From the NCBI GenBank assembly GCA_003252075.1, contig QKDO01000096.1:1-64000 (forward strand): 64,000 bases of DNA. The letters are read 5' to 3'. The notes below the pieces were generated by a model. It searched no databases. It worked only from the letters and a program-made list of their open reading frames with translations, and was not told the DNA's origin. Position numbers and translations under genes: made by a program. The first letter of the stretch is position 1. Each line of letters starts with the position of its first letter. This DNA is from Nitrospirota bacterium (GTDB taxonomy: Bacteria > Nitrospirota > Thermodesulfovibrionia > Thermodesulfovibrionales > UBA6898). Positions 21,683-31,307 of the stretch are shown here, in pieces.

Positions 21683-22374
21683 CAGCGTATGATATCGGAG
21701 GGTATGTGATAGAAGTTTCAGACATTGTAAAGAGCTATTCGATCGGCGGTCAGGCATTGAAAGCTGTCGATCATGCTTCCTTCACGGTACAGCAGGGTGA
21801 GATCATTTCGGTCATCGGCCATTCGGGCAGCGGCAAGACGACTCTCCTGAGCCTTGTGGGCGGGCTGACCAAGCCGGATTCCGGCAAGGTTATTGTCGAC
21901 GGAACGGATATCTGGTCGCTCGACGACAACAGCCGGTCTCATTTCAGGAACCGGAATATGAGCTTTATCTACCAGTTCTCAAGTCTTATCCCTACGCTTA
22001 CCTCGCTGGAGAATATCCTTCTTCCGACCGCATTCGGTGATTTCCCCGGGGACGTGAGGGCATACGCAGAAGAACTTATCGAACGTGTCGGTCTGAAGGA
22101 AAAGACCAATGCGTATCCTTCACACCTTTCCGGAGGGCAGCAGCGAAGAATAGCGATCGCACGCGCCTTTATCAACAGACCTTCCGTGGTGCTTGCTGAC
22201 GAGCCGACCGGCGACCTCGATGAGGAGACAGAACAGGACATTATCCGGCTGTTCAGTGAGATGAACGGCGCGTTAAAGACCACCTTTATCATCGTCACCC
22301 ACAACAAGGAGATAGCGGGCCAGGCAGCCAGGCAGCTCAGGATGAGCAACGGCATTCTGACCGGTGCCGCTTAG
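21679..22374 (+). CDS. LolD/MacB-type ABC transporter ATPase
   Basis: GHSGSGKTTLLSLVGGL; LSGGQQRRIAIARAFINRPSVVLADEPTGDLDEET. Confidence 0.93.
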   Translation: MTAYDIGGYVIEVSDIVKSYSIGGQALKAVDHASFTVQQGEIISVIGHSGSGKTTLLSLVGGLTKPDSGKVIVDGTDIWSLDDNSRSHFRNRNMSFIYQFSSLIPTLTSLENILLPTAFGDFPGDVRAYAEELIERVGLKEKTNAYPSHLSGGQQRRIAIARAFINRPSVVLADEPTGDLDEETEQDIIRLFSEMNGALKTTFIIVTHNKEIAGQAARQLRMSNGILTGAA

Positions 22375-22385
22375 TATCATCTCCC

Positions 22386-23495
22386 CTATTCATCGATGAT
22401 GATGCCGCCGCCGATCACGGTATCACCATCATAGAAAACCGCGCTCTGGCCGGGTGCCGGGGCCCACTGCGGCGCATCGAAGATGACGGCAACCCGTCCA
22501 CCGTCCAGCTCTATCACTGCTGGTCTGGCCTCCATCATCGAACGAACCTTCACACCGGCGCGCCGTGAGCTCGTCTCAGGGTTGTACAGCCAGTTCAGAT
22601 CGCCGACCCTGATACGCCGTCGCATGGCAGATTCCCTGCTCCCCACATGGACAGCGTTCCGCTGCCTGTCGATCCTCGCAACAAAGCGGGGTTCGAGAGA
22701 TGCAATGCCCAACCCTTTTCGCTGGCCCAGCGTATACCGGTAGATACCATCGTGCGTTCCGATCCTTTGGCCGTCCGGACCGATGATTGGTCCCGGTCTC
22801 CTTATATCGGGAGCGAGTATCTCGAGAAACCTGCAGTAATCATTGTCTTCGATAAAACAGATCTCCTGACTCTCCGGCCTGTCAGCCGCAGGAAACCCGC
22901 GTGAACGTGCGACCTCCCGCACCTGATCTTTCGTGTACTCGCCAAGGGGCAGCAGGAGCCGCTCTAATTGCCCCTTATCGAGCACGTACAGGACATATGA
23001 CTGGTCCTTCCTCTGATCGACGCTTTTCTGCAGCAGGATCTCTGCATTCAGCCCGTCTTTTCCGGCCATTTTCGTCACGCTCCCTGTTCCCTGTCCCCTG
23101 ACCCTCACTATCTTCGCGTAGTGACCCGTAGCTATATACTCGGCTCCCGCTTCATCAGCGGCCTTCAATAACTCGGGGAACTTGATCTGTTTATTGCAGA
23201 GAATGCAGGGATTCGGCGTCATCCCCATTCTATAGGCTTCAGCAAAAGGGTCTATCACCTTTTCATAAAATGCTCCGCGTACATCTATGGTCCGCAGCGG
23301 TATGCCAAGCACCTCAGCGGTCCGCTCAGCGCTGTCCCTCGCCTCGAACGAACAGCAGGCTGAAGCTTGCGTCTTCAATCGCGCCTCCCACAGAACGAAG
23401 CTGACCCCTTCAACCTCATAGCCCTGCTGCTTGAGCAGATAAGCCGTGACTGTTGAATCAACACCACCGCTCATGCCGACCATCACCTTTGTCAT
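22386..23495 (-). CDS. mnmA: tRNA-specific 2-thiouridylase MnmA with a loop insertion
   Basis: MVGMSGGVDSTVTAYLLKQQGYEVEG ... MTPNPCILCNKQIKF ... ATGHYAKI ... DQRKDQSYVLY ... SQEICFI. Confidence 0.95.
   Translation of the reverse strand: MTKVMVGMSGGVDSTVTAYLLKQQGYEVEGVSFVLWEARLKTQASACCSFEARDSAERTAEVLGIPLRTIDVRGAFYEKVIDPFAEAYRMGMTPNPCILCNKQIKFPELLKAADEAGAEYIATGHYAKIVRVRGQGTGSVTKMAGKDGLNAEILLQKSVDQRKDQSYVLYVLDKGQLERLLLPLGEYTKDQVREVARSRGFPAADRPESQEICFIEDNDYCRFLEILAPDIRRPGPIIGPDGQRIGTHDGIYRYTLGQRKGLGIASLEPRFVARIDRQRNAVHVGSRESAMRRRIRVGDLNWLYNPETSSRRAGVKVRSMMEARPAVIELDGGRVAVIFDAPQWAPAPGQSAVFYDGDTVIGGGIIIDE
23081..23108 (-). repeat. Degenerate G-rich heptad tandem repeat inside mnmA
   Basis: Plus strand TCCCTGT TCCCTGT CCCCTGA CCCTCAC; minus reads GTGAGGGTCAGGGGACAGGGAACAGGGA. 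Confidence 0.6.
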
Positions 23496-23607
23496 GTATG
23501 TACTCTACCATAGGGCATTTGTGCTGATACAGATTGCCATAAGAAATAATCCCCGTTTTAGCGGAGTTGTTGTTGAAAACGGGAGCGGGATGCTTTATCC
23601 TAGCTGT

Positions 23608-24804
23608 ATGAAACAGGCACCGGTAATAATGATACCAAAAGGGTTTTTCTTTGCTGTTGCTGAGGCGGCAATCAAGAAGCCGGGGAGAAAAGACCTCGCA
23701 CTGATCTTCTCAGAGGCAGAAGCATCCATTGCCGGCACCTTCACAACCAATGCGGTGAAAGCCGCACCGGTTCAGCTCTGCATGACGAAAATACGCACCG
23801 GCAAAGGACAGGCGATTGTAGTTAACAGCGGCAATGCCAATGCCTGCACTGGCAGGCAGGGCATGAAAGACGCGCGGGATATGATCACCACAGCAGCACG
23901 CCAGATCGGCATTCAGCCGTCCCTCGCTTATATCTGTTCGACCGGAGTTATTGGAACACCTCTGCCCATGCAAAGGATCATCCCGGCCATCGGTTCGCTG
24001 ACGGGCAGCCTCGGCACAGCGTCTTTTGACGACGTGGCACATGCCATCATGACTACCGATACCTTCCCGAAGATCGCGTCGCGGGCGGTCAAGATCGCGG
24101 GCAGGCAGGGTGTAATCGCGGGAATATGTAAGGGAGCCGGCATGATCGCCCCGAACATGGCGACCATGCTCTGTTTCCTGATCACGGACATTGCGATCGA
24201 AAAGAAGACCCTTCAGGCAGCGCTGAAAAACTCCGTCCGGAAGTCCTTTAACAGAATAACCATTGACGGCGATATGTCGACGAACGACACCGCCATGATC
24301 ATGGCAAACGGGTTATTGGGAAACAGGACGTTGCAGCTGACATCGAGGGATTTCCCCGCATTCGGTAACGCGCTCGACAATCTTACGTCTGAGCTTTCCA
24401 GACTTATCGTCAGAGATGGGGAAGGTGCCACAAAACTGGTGGAGGTTGTTGTCAAAAATGCTAAAAGCGGTGCCGATGCGGAAAAAGCTGCTTTTGCAAT
24501 CGCAAATTCCAGTCTGGTAAAGACCGCGATATTCGGCAATGACGCGAACTGGGGAAGGATCATGGCTGCGGCAGGTTACGCAGGGGCACACTTCAACCCT
24601 GATAAAGCGGACATCTTCTTCAATAACATCCAGGTCGTGAAGAACGGCATCGCGACCAATAAGGACCGGGAAGCGACCAGGGAGATGACAAAGAAAGAAC
24701 TGACGATAACTCTCGATCTTCACGCGGGCAGGGCATCCGCTCATGTCCTTACCTGCGATCTGACCGAAGATTACATCCGCATCAATGCGGAGTACCGGAC
24801 GTGA
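23608..24804 (+). CDS. argJ: Bifunctional ornithine acetyltransferase / N-acetylglutamate synthase
   Basis: TFTTNAVKAAPVQ ... VNSGNANACTG ... KGAGMIAPNMATMLCF ... GDMSTNDTAMIMANG; start reassigned to ATG 23608. Confidence 0.95.
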   Translation: MKQAPVIMIPKGFFFAVAEAAIKKPGRKDLALIFSEAEASIAGTFTTNAVKAAPVQLCMTKIRTGKGQAIVVNSGNANACTGRQGMKDARDMITTAARQIGIQPSLAYICSTGVIGTPLPMQRIIPAIGSLTGSLGTASFDDVAHAIMTTDTFPKIASRAVKIAGRQGVIAGICKGAGMIAPNMATMLCFLITDIAIEKKTLQAALKNSVRKSFNRITIDGDMSTNDTAMIMANGLLGNRTLQLTSRDFPAFGNALDNLTSELSRLIVRDGEGATKLVEVVVKNAKSGADAEKAAFAIANSSLVKTAIFGNDANWGRIMAAAGYAGAHFNPDKADIFFNNIQVVKNGIATNKDREATREMTKKELTITLDLHAGRASAHVLTCDLTEDYIRINAEYRT

Positions 24805-24915
24805 CAAGTTCTCTCAGCGTGAGGAGGTCAAGAAAGGCCTTGGCAAGCAGTTTATCGCGGTACGCTGTCTGCAAAGGGTCTTTGCCGCCGGTAGGGGCCG
24901 GAGAGTCCGAAGGTA

Positions 24916-25245
24916 ATGTTTGATCAAAGAAGAACAGAGCGGCAGGAATATGCAGGGGAAAAGGTGGAATTTTCCCTGGACCCTTTTTTGAAAAGCGGAA
25001 TATATGAGGCTGCCCTCGTAAATCTTAGTGAAGATGGCATGTGTTTTCTGTCATCGACGCCCCTCACCGTGGGACAACAGATAACGCTTAATGGTTTTAT
25101 GTCCATCACCACTCAAACTGCGGTGGTAATGTGGACTGAACAATGCGATGAGGCCAATCCCTTCGTTCCGCCCAACAATGTTTCATACAAGATAGGGGTG
25201 CGGTTTATGGGAAGCAAAGAAGCCGCATGGGAAGAACGTCAGTGA
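24916..25245 (+). CDS. PilZ domain protein
   Basis: RRTERQEYAGEKVEFS ... AALVNLSEDGMCFLSSTPLTVGQQI. Confidence 0.75.
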   Translation: MFDQRRTERQEYAGEKVEFSLDPFLKSGIYEAALVNLSEDGMCFLSSTPLTVGQQITLNGFMSITTQTAVVMWTEQCDEANPFVPPNNVSYKIGVRFMGSKEAAWEERQ

Positions 25246-25279
25246 TACGCTTATAACCTATCCCCGATCATGATTCGGG

Positions 25280-25375
25280 TCATCTGAAACACGCCGCATA
25301 CGTTCGTCGCGTAACATACGGCACCGCACAGTTCGAGACAGCGGAACCGCTGCAGGTAGTGTGGGCCGTCATCAT
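25280..25375 (-). CDS. Possible 31-aa small protein with strong SD
   Basis: AGGAGGG, 6-nt spacer, ATG; MMTAHTTCSGSAVSNCAVPYVTRRTYAACFR. Confidence 0.25.
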   Translation of the reverse strand: MMTAHTTCSGSAVSNCAVPYVTRRTYAACFR

Positions 25376-25522
25376 TATTACCCCTCCTGAAAACAGCACG
25401 TTACGGCAACGGATAGCGCCCTGCTTTTTTTTCAGGACAGAGATATTACCGTTCCCGTACCTGCCCATTCGTTAAAAGGGATATCCGACAGGCAGGACGA
25501 TGCAACCGGCACGATACAAGCC

Positions 25523-26290
25523 TCAGGGAATCTGAAATGCATCGAGGATCGAAAAGACTGTGCGGACTGCAGGCGAGTCCCCGGGCAGGTCCACGATAGC
25601 TTTGCCGGCAAGGTCGTTCTCGAATACGGCCCTGTCCTGCGGTACCAGTCCCGCCACCTCCAGTCCAAGGCTCTCAGCAAAGGACTTCAGTTCCGTCCCT
25701 TCTTCTCCCGCAACACGGTTGATGATAAGCGCATACTTTGCTATGTCAAGGTTCAGTTCCGTGACCAGATCGGCTATCCTGCGGGCTGTCCTGATTCCGC
25801 GAACAGTAGGGTCGCTGACAATCAGGAGCAGATCGACCGTGTGGGTCGTCCTCCTGCTCAGATGCTCCATGCCGGCCTCGTTGTCGATCACAACATAGGG
25901 ATAGGTCTCCGACAGTTTGTCCGTATACTTCCTGATGATGTTATTTGCGGCACAGTAGCAGCCAGGTCCCTCGGGCCGCCCCATGACCATAAGATCAAAA
26001 CCTTTTGCCTCTATGACAGACTGCTGGACCTGGTAGTCGAAGAGCTGCTCCATGGACATGCCGCCGGGGCGCTCACCTCCGCCGCGTATCGCTTCCAGCG
26101 ATTCTTCACGCAGGTGGCCAATGGTCGCGTGTACCGGCACCCCCAGCGCTTCATTCAGACATGCATTGCTGTCTGCGTCGACCGCCAGTACCGGTTTTTT
26201 TTTCTTCTCCATGATATACCGCACTGATAGTCCGGCGATGCTCGTTTTGCCGGTTCCGCCCTTTCCTGCAAGTGCTATCACGTATGCCAT
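25523..26290 (-). CDS. cooC: CooC-like P-loop ATPase (CO dehydrogenase maturation family)
   Basis: ALAGKGGTGKTSIAGL ... VLAVDADSNACLNEALGV ... YVVIDNEAGMEHLSRRTT. Confidence 0.85.
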   Translation of the reverse strand: MAYVIALAGKGGTGKTSIAGLSVRYIMEKKKKPVLAVDADSNACLNEALGVPVHATIGHLREESLEAIRGGGERPGGMSMEQLFDYQVQQSVIEAKGFDLMVMGRPEGPGCYCAANNIIRKYTDKLSETYPYVVIDNEAGMEHLSRRTTHTVDLLLIVSDPTVRGIRTARRIADLVTELNLDIAKYALIINRVAGEEGTELKSFAESLGLEVAGLVPQDRAVFENDLAGKAIVDLPGDSPAVRTVFSILDAFQIP

Positions 26291-26390
26291 GTATCTTTAC
26301 CTCTCTTCATTATTTTTCACCTTGCATGAAAATAGTGATATGAACAAAGCCCGTAGTTTTGTGGAAACCACACCGTGTGAGATCTTTGGT

Positions 26391-27116
26391 TCAAAGTTTC
26401 TTGAATCTTTCCCTCACTTCAACAGCCTTGCCGCAGGTATATTCTCCCTCGGGACAGGGTCCGCTCACGCACCCGGGTCCGCTTCCTGCAAACACTGTCG
26501 GCGCGATACGGTTCACCAGTTTGAGCATTTCTACGGCCATCTGCCGTATTTCCCACTGCGCCCTGTTGCAACACCGCTGCCTGAAGAAATGGAGCAGTTC
26601 CCGGGCATTCATGGTAATCATGATCTTGGTCTCGGCTGCATTCGGGAGAACGAAACGGGCGTCCTGGTTGGCTGCCTCGCCTTTTATACCCTTTTTGCCC
26701 AGTTTCTTCACAATATGGTTATATGCCTTCTGCGCCTTTTGCATGAAATCCGCAAAATAGCGCTCGAGTTCAGCATCACCCTGTATCGCCTGTGGAATGA
26801 CATAATCGAACCCGTCCGCTTCGCTCACATACCGTTGTGACTGCTGGGAATAACTTGCGAGACGATGACGGACGAGCTGGTGGGAACACGCCCGTGATAT
26901 ACCTTCTACTGCAAAGGTGAACGCGGCATGTTCTATGGGACTCATATGGCCCATCTTCATGAGCTTTTCCACGAATCCTTTCTGGTCCTTTGCTGCAATC
27001 TTCTGCATAAGCGAATCAATGTCAGAAGGGCTGTAACAGAGCTTCGCAGCCATGGCAATGGCAGCCTCAGGATTCGGGGTATGGGCAAGCAGGACCACGT
27101 TGAGATTGGTTTGCAC
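26391..27116 (-). CDS. thyX: FAD-dependent thymidylate synthase
   Basis: CSHQLVRHRLASYSQQSQRYV (ThyX RHR motif context). Confidence 0.95.
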   Translation of the reverse strand: MQTNLNVVLLAHTPNPEAAIAMAAKLCYSPSDIDSLMQKIAAKDQKGFVEKLMKMGHMSPIEHAAFTFAVEGISRACSHQLVRHRLASYSQQSQRYVSEADGFDYVIPQAIQGDAELERYFADFMQKAQKAYNHIVKKLGKKGIKGEAANQDARFVLPNAAETKIMITMNARELLHFFRQRCCNRAQWEIRQMAVEMLKLVNRIAPTVFAGSGPGCVSGPCPEGEYTCGKAVEVRERFKKL

Positions 27117-27271
27117 GGTCTTCTCCTCGCTACGTCTTTATTCATATATTAGATATCTTCATTTGTTTAGTCAATTTGTGGTTGATTGCATATAGGGTTT
27201 ACGATAAGGCTCGTTACCGAGAGATTGTGCTGTTTAATCCACTAATGATGTATAATATCACCAGCTAACGC

Positions 27272-28597
27272 ATGATACCTGAACTATTATTCATCTTCAT
27301 CTTCCTGGTGCTGAACGGTTTTTTTGCTGCATCAGAAATTGCTGTCGTGACCTCCCGCAAATCCTATATCAAGAAGCTGGCCGAAAAAAATAATCCGAGT
27401 GCAAAAAAACTGCTCAAGCTGCAGTCCGAGCCCGACAGATTTCTTGCAACAGTCCAGATTGGAGTGACGGTTGCCGGTGCCCTTGCATCAGCGATTGGCG
27501 GTGCAGCTTCGGTAACGACGATCGAACCTCTCATTGCAGGCATTCCCGTACCCGTTATTTCCCATGCAGCGGGAGCCATATCCATAGGGATTGTCGTTGT
27601 TGTCATTTCTTATCTCTCCCTGATTCTGGGAGAGCTTGTCCCTAAATCTATTGCCTTGCGGAATCCCGAGAAAGTTGGCCTTTTTGTGGCCCGCCCGATC
27701 GCATTCATTTCTAAGCTTTCATCCTTTTTCGTCAATATCCTGACATCCAGCAGCAACATCTTTCTCAAGCCGTTTGGTGGCAAAGCATTTTCCCAACGAT
27801 CATTTATTACGGAAGAGGAGATAAAGCTCCTCATCGAGGAAGGGACCGACAGAGGTATTTTCGAAGCTACGGAACACGAGCTCATCCATAGTGTCTTCAA
27901 TTTCACCGACATTTCGGTAAAAGGCGTGATGGTGCCGGCAGCGAAGATGGTTGCATTCAGTATCAATGAATCGCCGGACAATATCATCAGAAAGATCTCC
28001 ACCGAAAACTTCTCGCGCTATCCGGTCTATGAAAAGGACATCTCTGATATCAAGGGGGTTCTCTTCAACAAGGATGTTTTCAATGAAATGGCCAATAACA
28101 GGCCTATATCTACTCCCAAGATCCTGCACCCGGCTCTCTTTGTTCCGGAAACGATGAAGATCAGTGCGCTCATGAAGGAGATGCAGAAGAAACGTCAGCA
28201 TATGGCAATGGCCGTTGACGAGTACGGCGCTGTTACCGGTCTCGTCACCATCGAGGACCTGATTGAAGAAATTGTCGGAGAGATTCAGGATGAGTACGAC
28301 ACGGAAACCCCAGTGCAGCAGCTCAGTGATGGTTCGCTGCTTATCGAAGCCTCGCTTGCCATTCGTGACCTTAATGAAGACCATGGTTTTGACATACCGG
28401 AGTCGAACGAATACGATACGATCGGCGGATTTCTTATTTCGAATCTCCAGAGGATCCCCACGGTTGGCGACAGTTTTCAGTCGGATTCAACGAAATTCAC
28501 GATCGTCAACATGAAAGGCAGGCGGATCATCAAAATTAAGGCGGATCAGGTTCCCGTCTCCTCTGTGGAAGGTGATGCGTCAGCCCCCGAAGCTTAA
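27272..28597 (+). CDS. CNNM/CorC (HlyC) family protein with CBS domains
   Basis: DUF21-type N-terminus (NGFFAASEIAVVTSRKSYIKKLAEK), CBS pair (VKGVMVPAAKMVAF ... MAMAVDEYGAVTGLVTIEDLIEEIVGEI), CorC_HlyC C-terminus. Confidence 0.93.
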   Translation: MIPELLFIFIFLVLNGFFAASEIAVVTSRKSYIKKLAEKNNPSAKKLLKLQSEPDRFLATVQIGVTVAGALASAIGGAASVTTIEPLIAGIPVPVISHAAGAISIGIVVVVISYLSLILGELVPKSIALRNPEKVGLFVARPIAFISKLSSFFVNILTSSSNIFLKPFGGKAFSQRSFITEEEIKLLIEEGTDRGIFEATEHELIHSVFNFTDISVKGVMVPAAKMVAFSINESPDNIIRKISTENFSRYPVYEKDISDIKGVLFNKDVFNEMANNRPISTPKILHPALFVPETMKISALMKEMQKKRQHMAMAVDEYGAVTGLVTIEDLIEEIVGEIQDEYDTETPVQQLSDGSLLIEASLAIRDLNEDHGFDIPESNEYDTIGGFLISNLQRIPTVGDSFQSDSTKFTIVNMKGRRIIKIKADQVPVSSVEGDASAPEA

Positions 28598-30189
28598 GCG
28601 CCGATAATATCTCTCATCAGTTTGACCACCTGCTTGGGCGTATAGGGTTTCCTGATAATTGCCGTCATCTGTGCAAGAGTTTGTTCATCAACACCTGCAA
28701 GGCTGTACCCGGTCACCAGAATGAACCGTGCATGCTGATTGATTTTTCTGATCTCATGAAAAAGTTCTATGCCGCCCGTGTGCGGCATGGACATATCGGA
28801 TATGACAAAATGGAATCTTTCAGGATCTGTACGGTAAAGCGACAATGCCTCACGGCCATCATGCGCGGGTACAGCCGTGTAGCCCAGTGAGCGCATAAAT
28901 GTCGCAAGCATATCCCGCAGTTCGTCTTCATCTTCGACCACAAGAATGGTCTCTCTACCGCTTATCGACTCGCTCTCCTTTGCCGGGATCGTCTCATAGA
29001 ACGGCGCCTCGTCTGACTCCCGCTGCAGATCACAGGGCGGCAGACAGACGGTAATTCTCGTCCCCTCGCCTTTCTTGCTCGTTACGGCAACTGTTCCGTT
29101 ATGCGCCCTGATAACGGAAGAAACGATCGTCAGGCCGAGCCCTGAAACTTTGCCGGCATCCTGTGAGTTAAGAAAGGGATCAAATATCTTCTCCAGATGA
29201 TGTTCATCCATCCCGGCACCGGTATCGGATATGGTAATACAGCAATGCCTCTCGCGGTTTTCTCCTGCCCGGCAAAGCGGCATTTGGCTATCGCCGGTCA
29301 GTCCCCTTCCCGTCCTGATTGTTATGATGCCGCTTCCGGACATCGCATCCTTTGCATTAAGGATAAGATGCATCATTGCCTGCGCCAGCTGGCCCGGATC
29401 GCACCGTATCTGAAGCACATCAGGGGAAAGATCCAACCTGATCTCTATGGTCTTCTCCACGATCCTTCTGAAAAAATGATTGATGTCCGTGATGAAATCG
29501 TTCAGGTCGACAACCTTGAAATCCGTTGTCATCTGCCTTCTGAATGCAAGCAGGTGCATGACCAGGTCTGCCCCCCTCTGGCCAATGGAAAGGATCGATT
29601 CCAGTCTGCGTCGCATCTCAGGTTCCAGGGGAGTGTCAGAGAGACATATCTCGGCATATCCCATGATTCCGGTCAGGATATTATTAACGTCGTGGGCAAC
29701 ACCTCCCAACAGCCTCCCGATAGCCTCCATGTACTTGTTCCCAAAAAGCAGCTGCTGGCGGCAGATTTCCTCAGCTTCTGTCCGTTCTTTTACCTTGCGG
29801 TCTTCCCATAGTTCCAGAGCCTGCTTCACGTGTGCTGCCAGTTCTGAGATATTATTCCTGAGAACGTAATCAACTGCCCCCTTTCTCAGGCTGTCAACTG
29901 CGGCAGACTCGCTGCCCTCGTCTGCGATGATGATAACGGGGGCATCGACGCCCCTGGACCTGGCGATGCCGATAGCCTCGATACCCGTAATATCCGTCAG
30001 GGCAGAGTCAGTCAAGATGATGTCAGGGCAGAACAGGGAGAGCTGTTCAATGAACTCCTGTCTGTTGCGCGCAACATCACATTCCATCGAGAGTCGAGCA
30101 TTGCGTAGTGCAGCGATCTCGAGTTCCACATCCTCAGGGTTATCCCCCAGAAGAAGCATCCTGACGTTCTGTCGATCTAAGTTCTTCAT
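28594..30189 (-). CDS. Hybrid sensor histidine kinase (receiver-HisKA-HATPase-receiver)
   Basis: DIILTDSALTDITG; GGVAHDVNNILTGIMGYAEI; SDTGAGMDEHHLEKIFDPF; VVEDEDELRDMLATFMRSLGYTA. Confidence 0.9.
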   Translation of the reverse strand: MKNLDRQNVRMLLLGDNPEDVELEIAALRNARLSMECDVARNRQEFIEQLSLFCPDIILTDSALTDITGIEAIGIARSRGVDAPVIIIADEGSESAAVDSLRKGAVDYVLRNNISELAAHVKQALELWEDRKVKERTEAEEICRQQLLFGNKYMEAIGRLLGGVAHDVNNILTGIMGYAEICLSDTPLEPEMRRRLESILSIGQRGADLVMHLLAFRRQMTTDFKVVDLNDFITDINHFFRRIVEKTIEIRLDLSPDVLQIRCDPGQLAQAMMHLILNAKDAMSGSGIITIRTGRGLTGDSQMPLCRAGENRERHCCITISDTGAGMDEHHLEKIFDPFLNSQDAGKVSGLGLTIVSSVIRAHNGTVAVTSKKGEGTRITVCLPPCDLQRESDEAPFYETIPAKESESISGRETILVVEDEDELRDMLATFMRSLGYTAVPAHDGREALSLYRTDPERFHFVISDMSMPHTGGIELFHEIRKINQHARFILVTGYSLAGVDEQTLAQMTAIIRKPYTPKQVVKLMRDIIGA

Positions 30190-30437
30190 GACCACTCTTT
30201 TAACGCCTGTCAAGAACCAGCAGACGGTCAGCAACCATCCGCTTCACAATAGCGAAAACGCGGTTGTCATTTACGGTCGGATAGCGGCAGGCACGTGTGA
30301 TCATCTTCCCCCGGTATGAGAGTGAACCACCGTGGTCTTCTGTGCCCTTCCCGAAAATCATGCGCCTGGATTGCAATACGTTTACCTTTCTTGAGTATCC
30401 GCGCGAATGTATCACTACGCCACTCGCAGTATACTGA

Positions 30438-31238
30438 TTATTTAAAGCTCTGCTCCTCGGAAGGGAAAACACCCTCTTCCACCTCCTTCTTGTATTCCCG
30501 GACAGCCCCGACAGCATCGTCTCTCAGCTTTGCATAGCGCTTAATAAACTTGGGCACAAACCGTTCAAACAGGCCCAGGAGGTCATGCATCACCAGGACC
30601 TGACCATCGCAATACGGACCGGCACCGATCCCGATGGTCGGGATCGAAAGCGTCTTCGTTATCTCCCGCGCAAGAGTCATGGGAATCCCCTCAAGCACCA
30701 CGGAAAATGCACCGGCGTCCTCTACGATTTTAGCCTCTTCGATCAATTTTCGTGCCGCCGTTTTGGTCTTTCCCTGCACCTTATATCCACCCATCCTGTG
30801 GATAGACTGGGGGGTCAGACCGATATGCGCCATGACCGGGATGTCAGACCTTGTCAGCGCAGTGATCTTATCTGCTATCTCGGCACCGCCTTCGATCTTT
30901 ATCGCAGCAGCGCCGCCTTCCTTCAGGAATCTGCCGGCGTTCCTCAGGCAATCTTCGGAGCTTGTCTGATAGGACATGAACGGCATATCCCCGATGACCA
31001 TAGCATTTTTCACTGCGCGCGCCACCATCTTTGTATGATACATCATCTCGTCCATGGTAACCGCAAGCGTATTTTCCAGCCCCTGGACAACCACACCGAG
31101 AGAGTCTCCCACCAGGACTGCATCGACACCTGCTTCATCAATGATCTGGGCAAAAGGGTAGTCATAAGCGGTAAGCATGGAAATCTTCTTGCCCTCTGCC
31201 TTCTTCCTCAGAAGATCCTGTATCGTTGTCTTTGCCAT
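30438..31238 (-). CDS. panB: 3-methyl-2-oxobutanoate hydroxymethyltransferase
   Basis: [28 protein letters not shown] ... [19 protein letters not shown]. Confidence 0.96.
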   Translation of the reverse strand: MAKTTIQDLLRKKAEGKKISMLTAYDYPFAQIIDEAGVDAVLVGDSLGVVVQGLENTLAVTMDEMMYHTKMVARAVKNAMVIGDMPFMSYQTSSEDCLRNAGRFLKEGGAAAIKIEGGAEIADKITALTRSDIPVMAHIGLTPQSIHRMGGYKVQGKTKTAARKLIEEAKIVEDAGAFSVVLEGIPMTLAREITKTLSIPTIGIGAGPYCDGQVLVMHDLLGLFERFVPKFIKRYAKLRDDAVGAVREYKKEVEEGVFPSEEQSFK

Positions 31239-31307
31239 GCCGTTCTCCTTGAAATGCAGCGTTTGGATATAATAGCCCTTACGCATGAAGGCTTACAAGT
31301 CCAGAGC

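Noticed and set aside
30585-31307. N-terminal extension of the 464-aa plus ORF
   Set aside because: Antisense to panB; the real gene starts near 31308.
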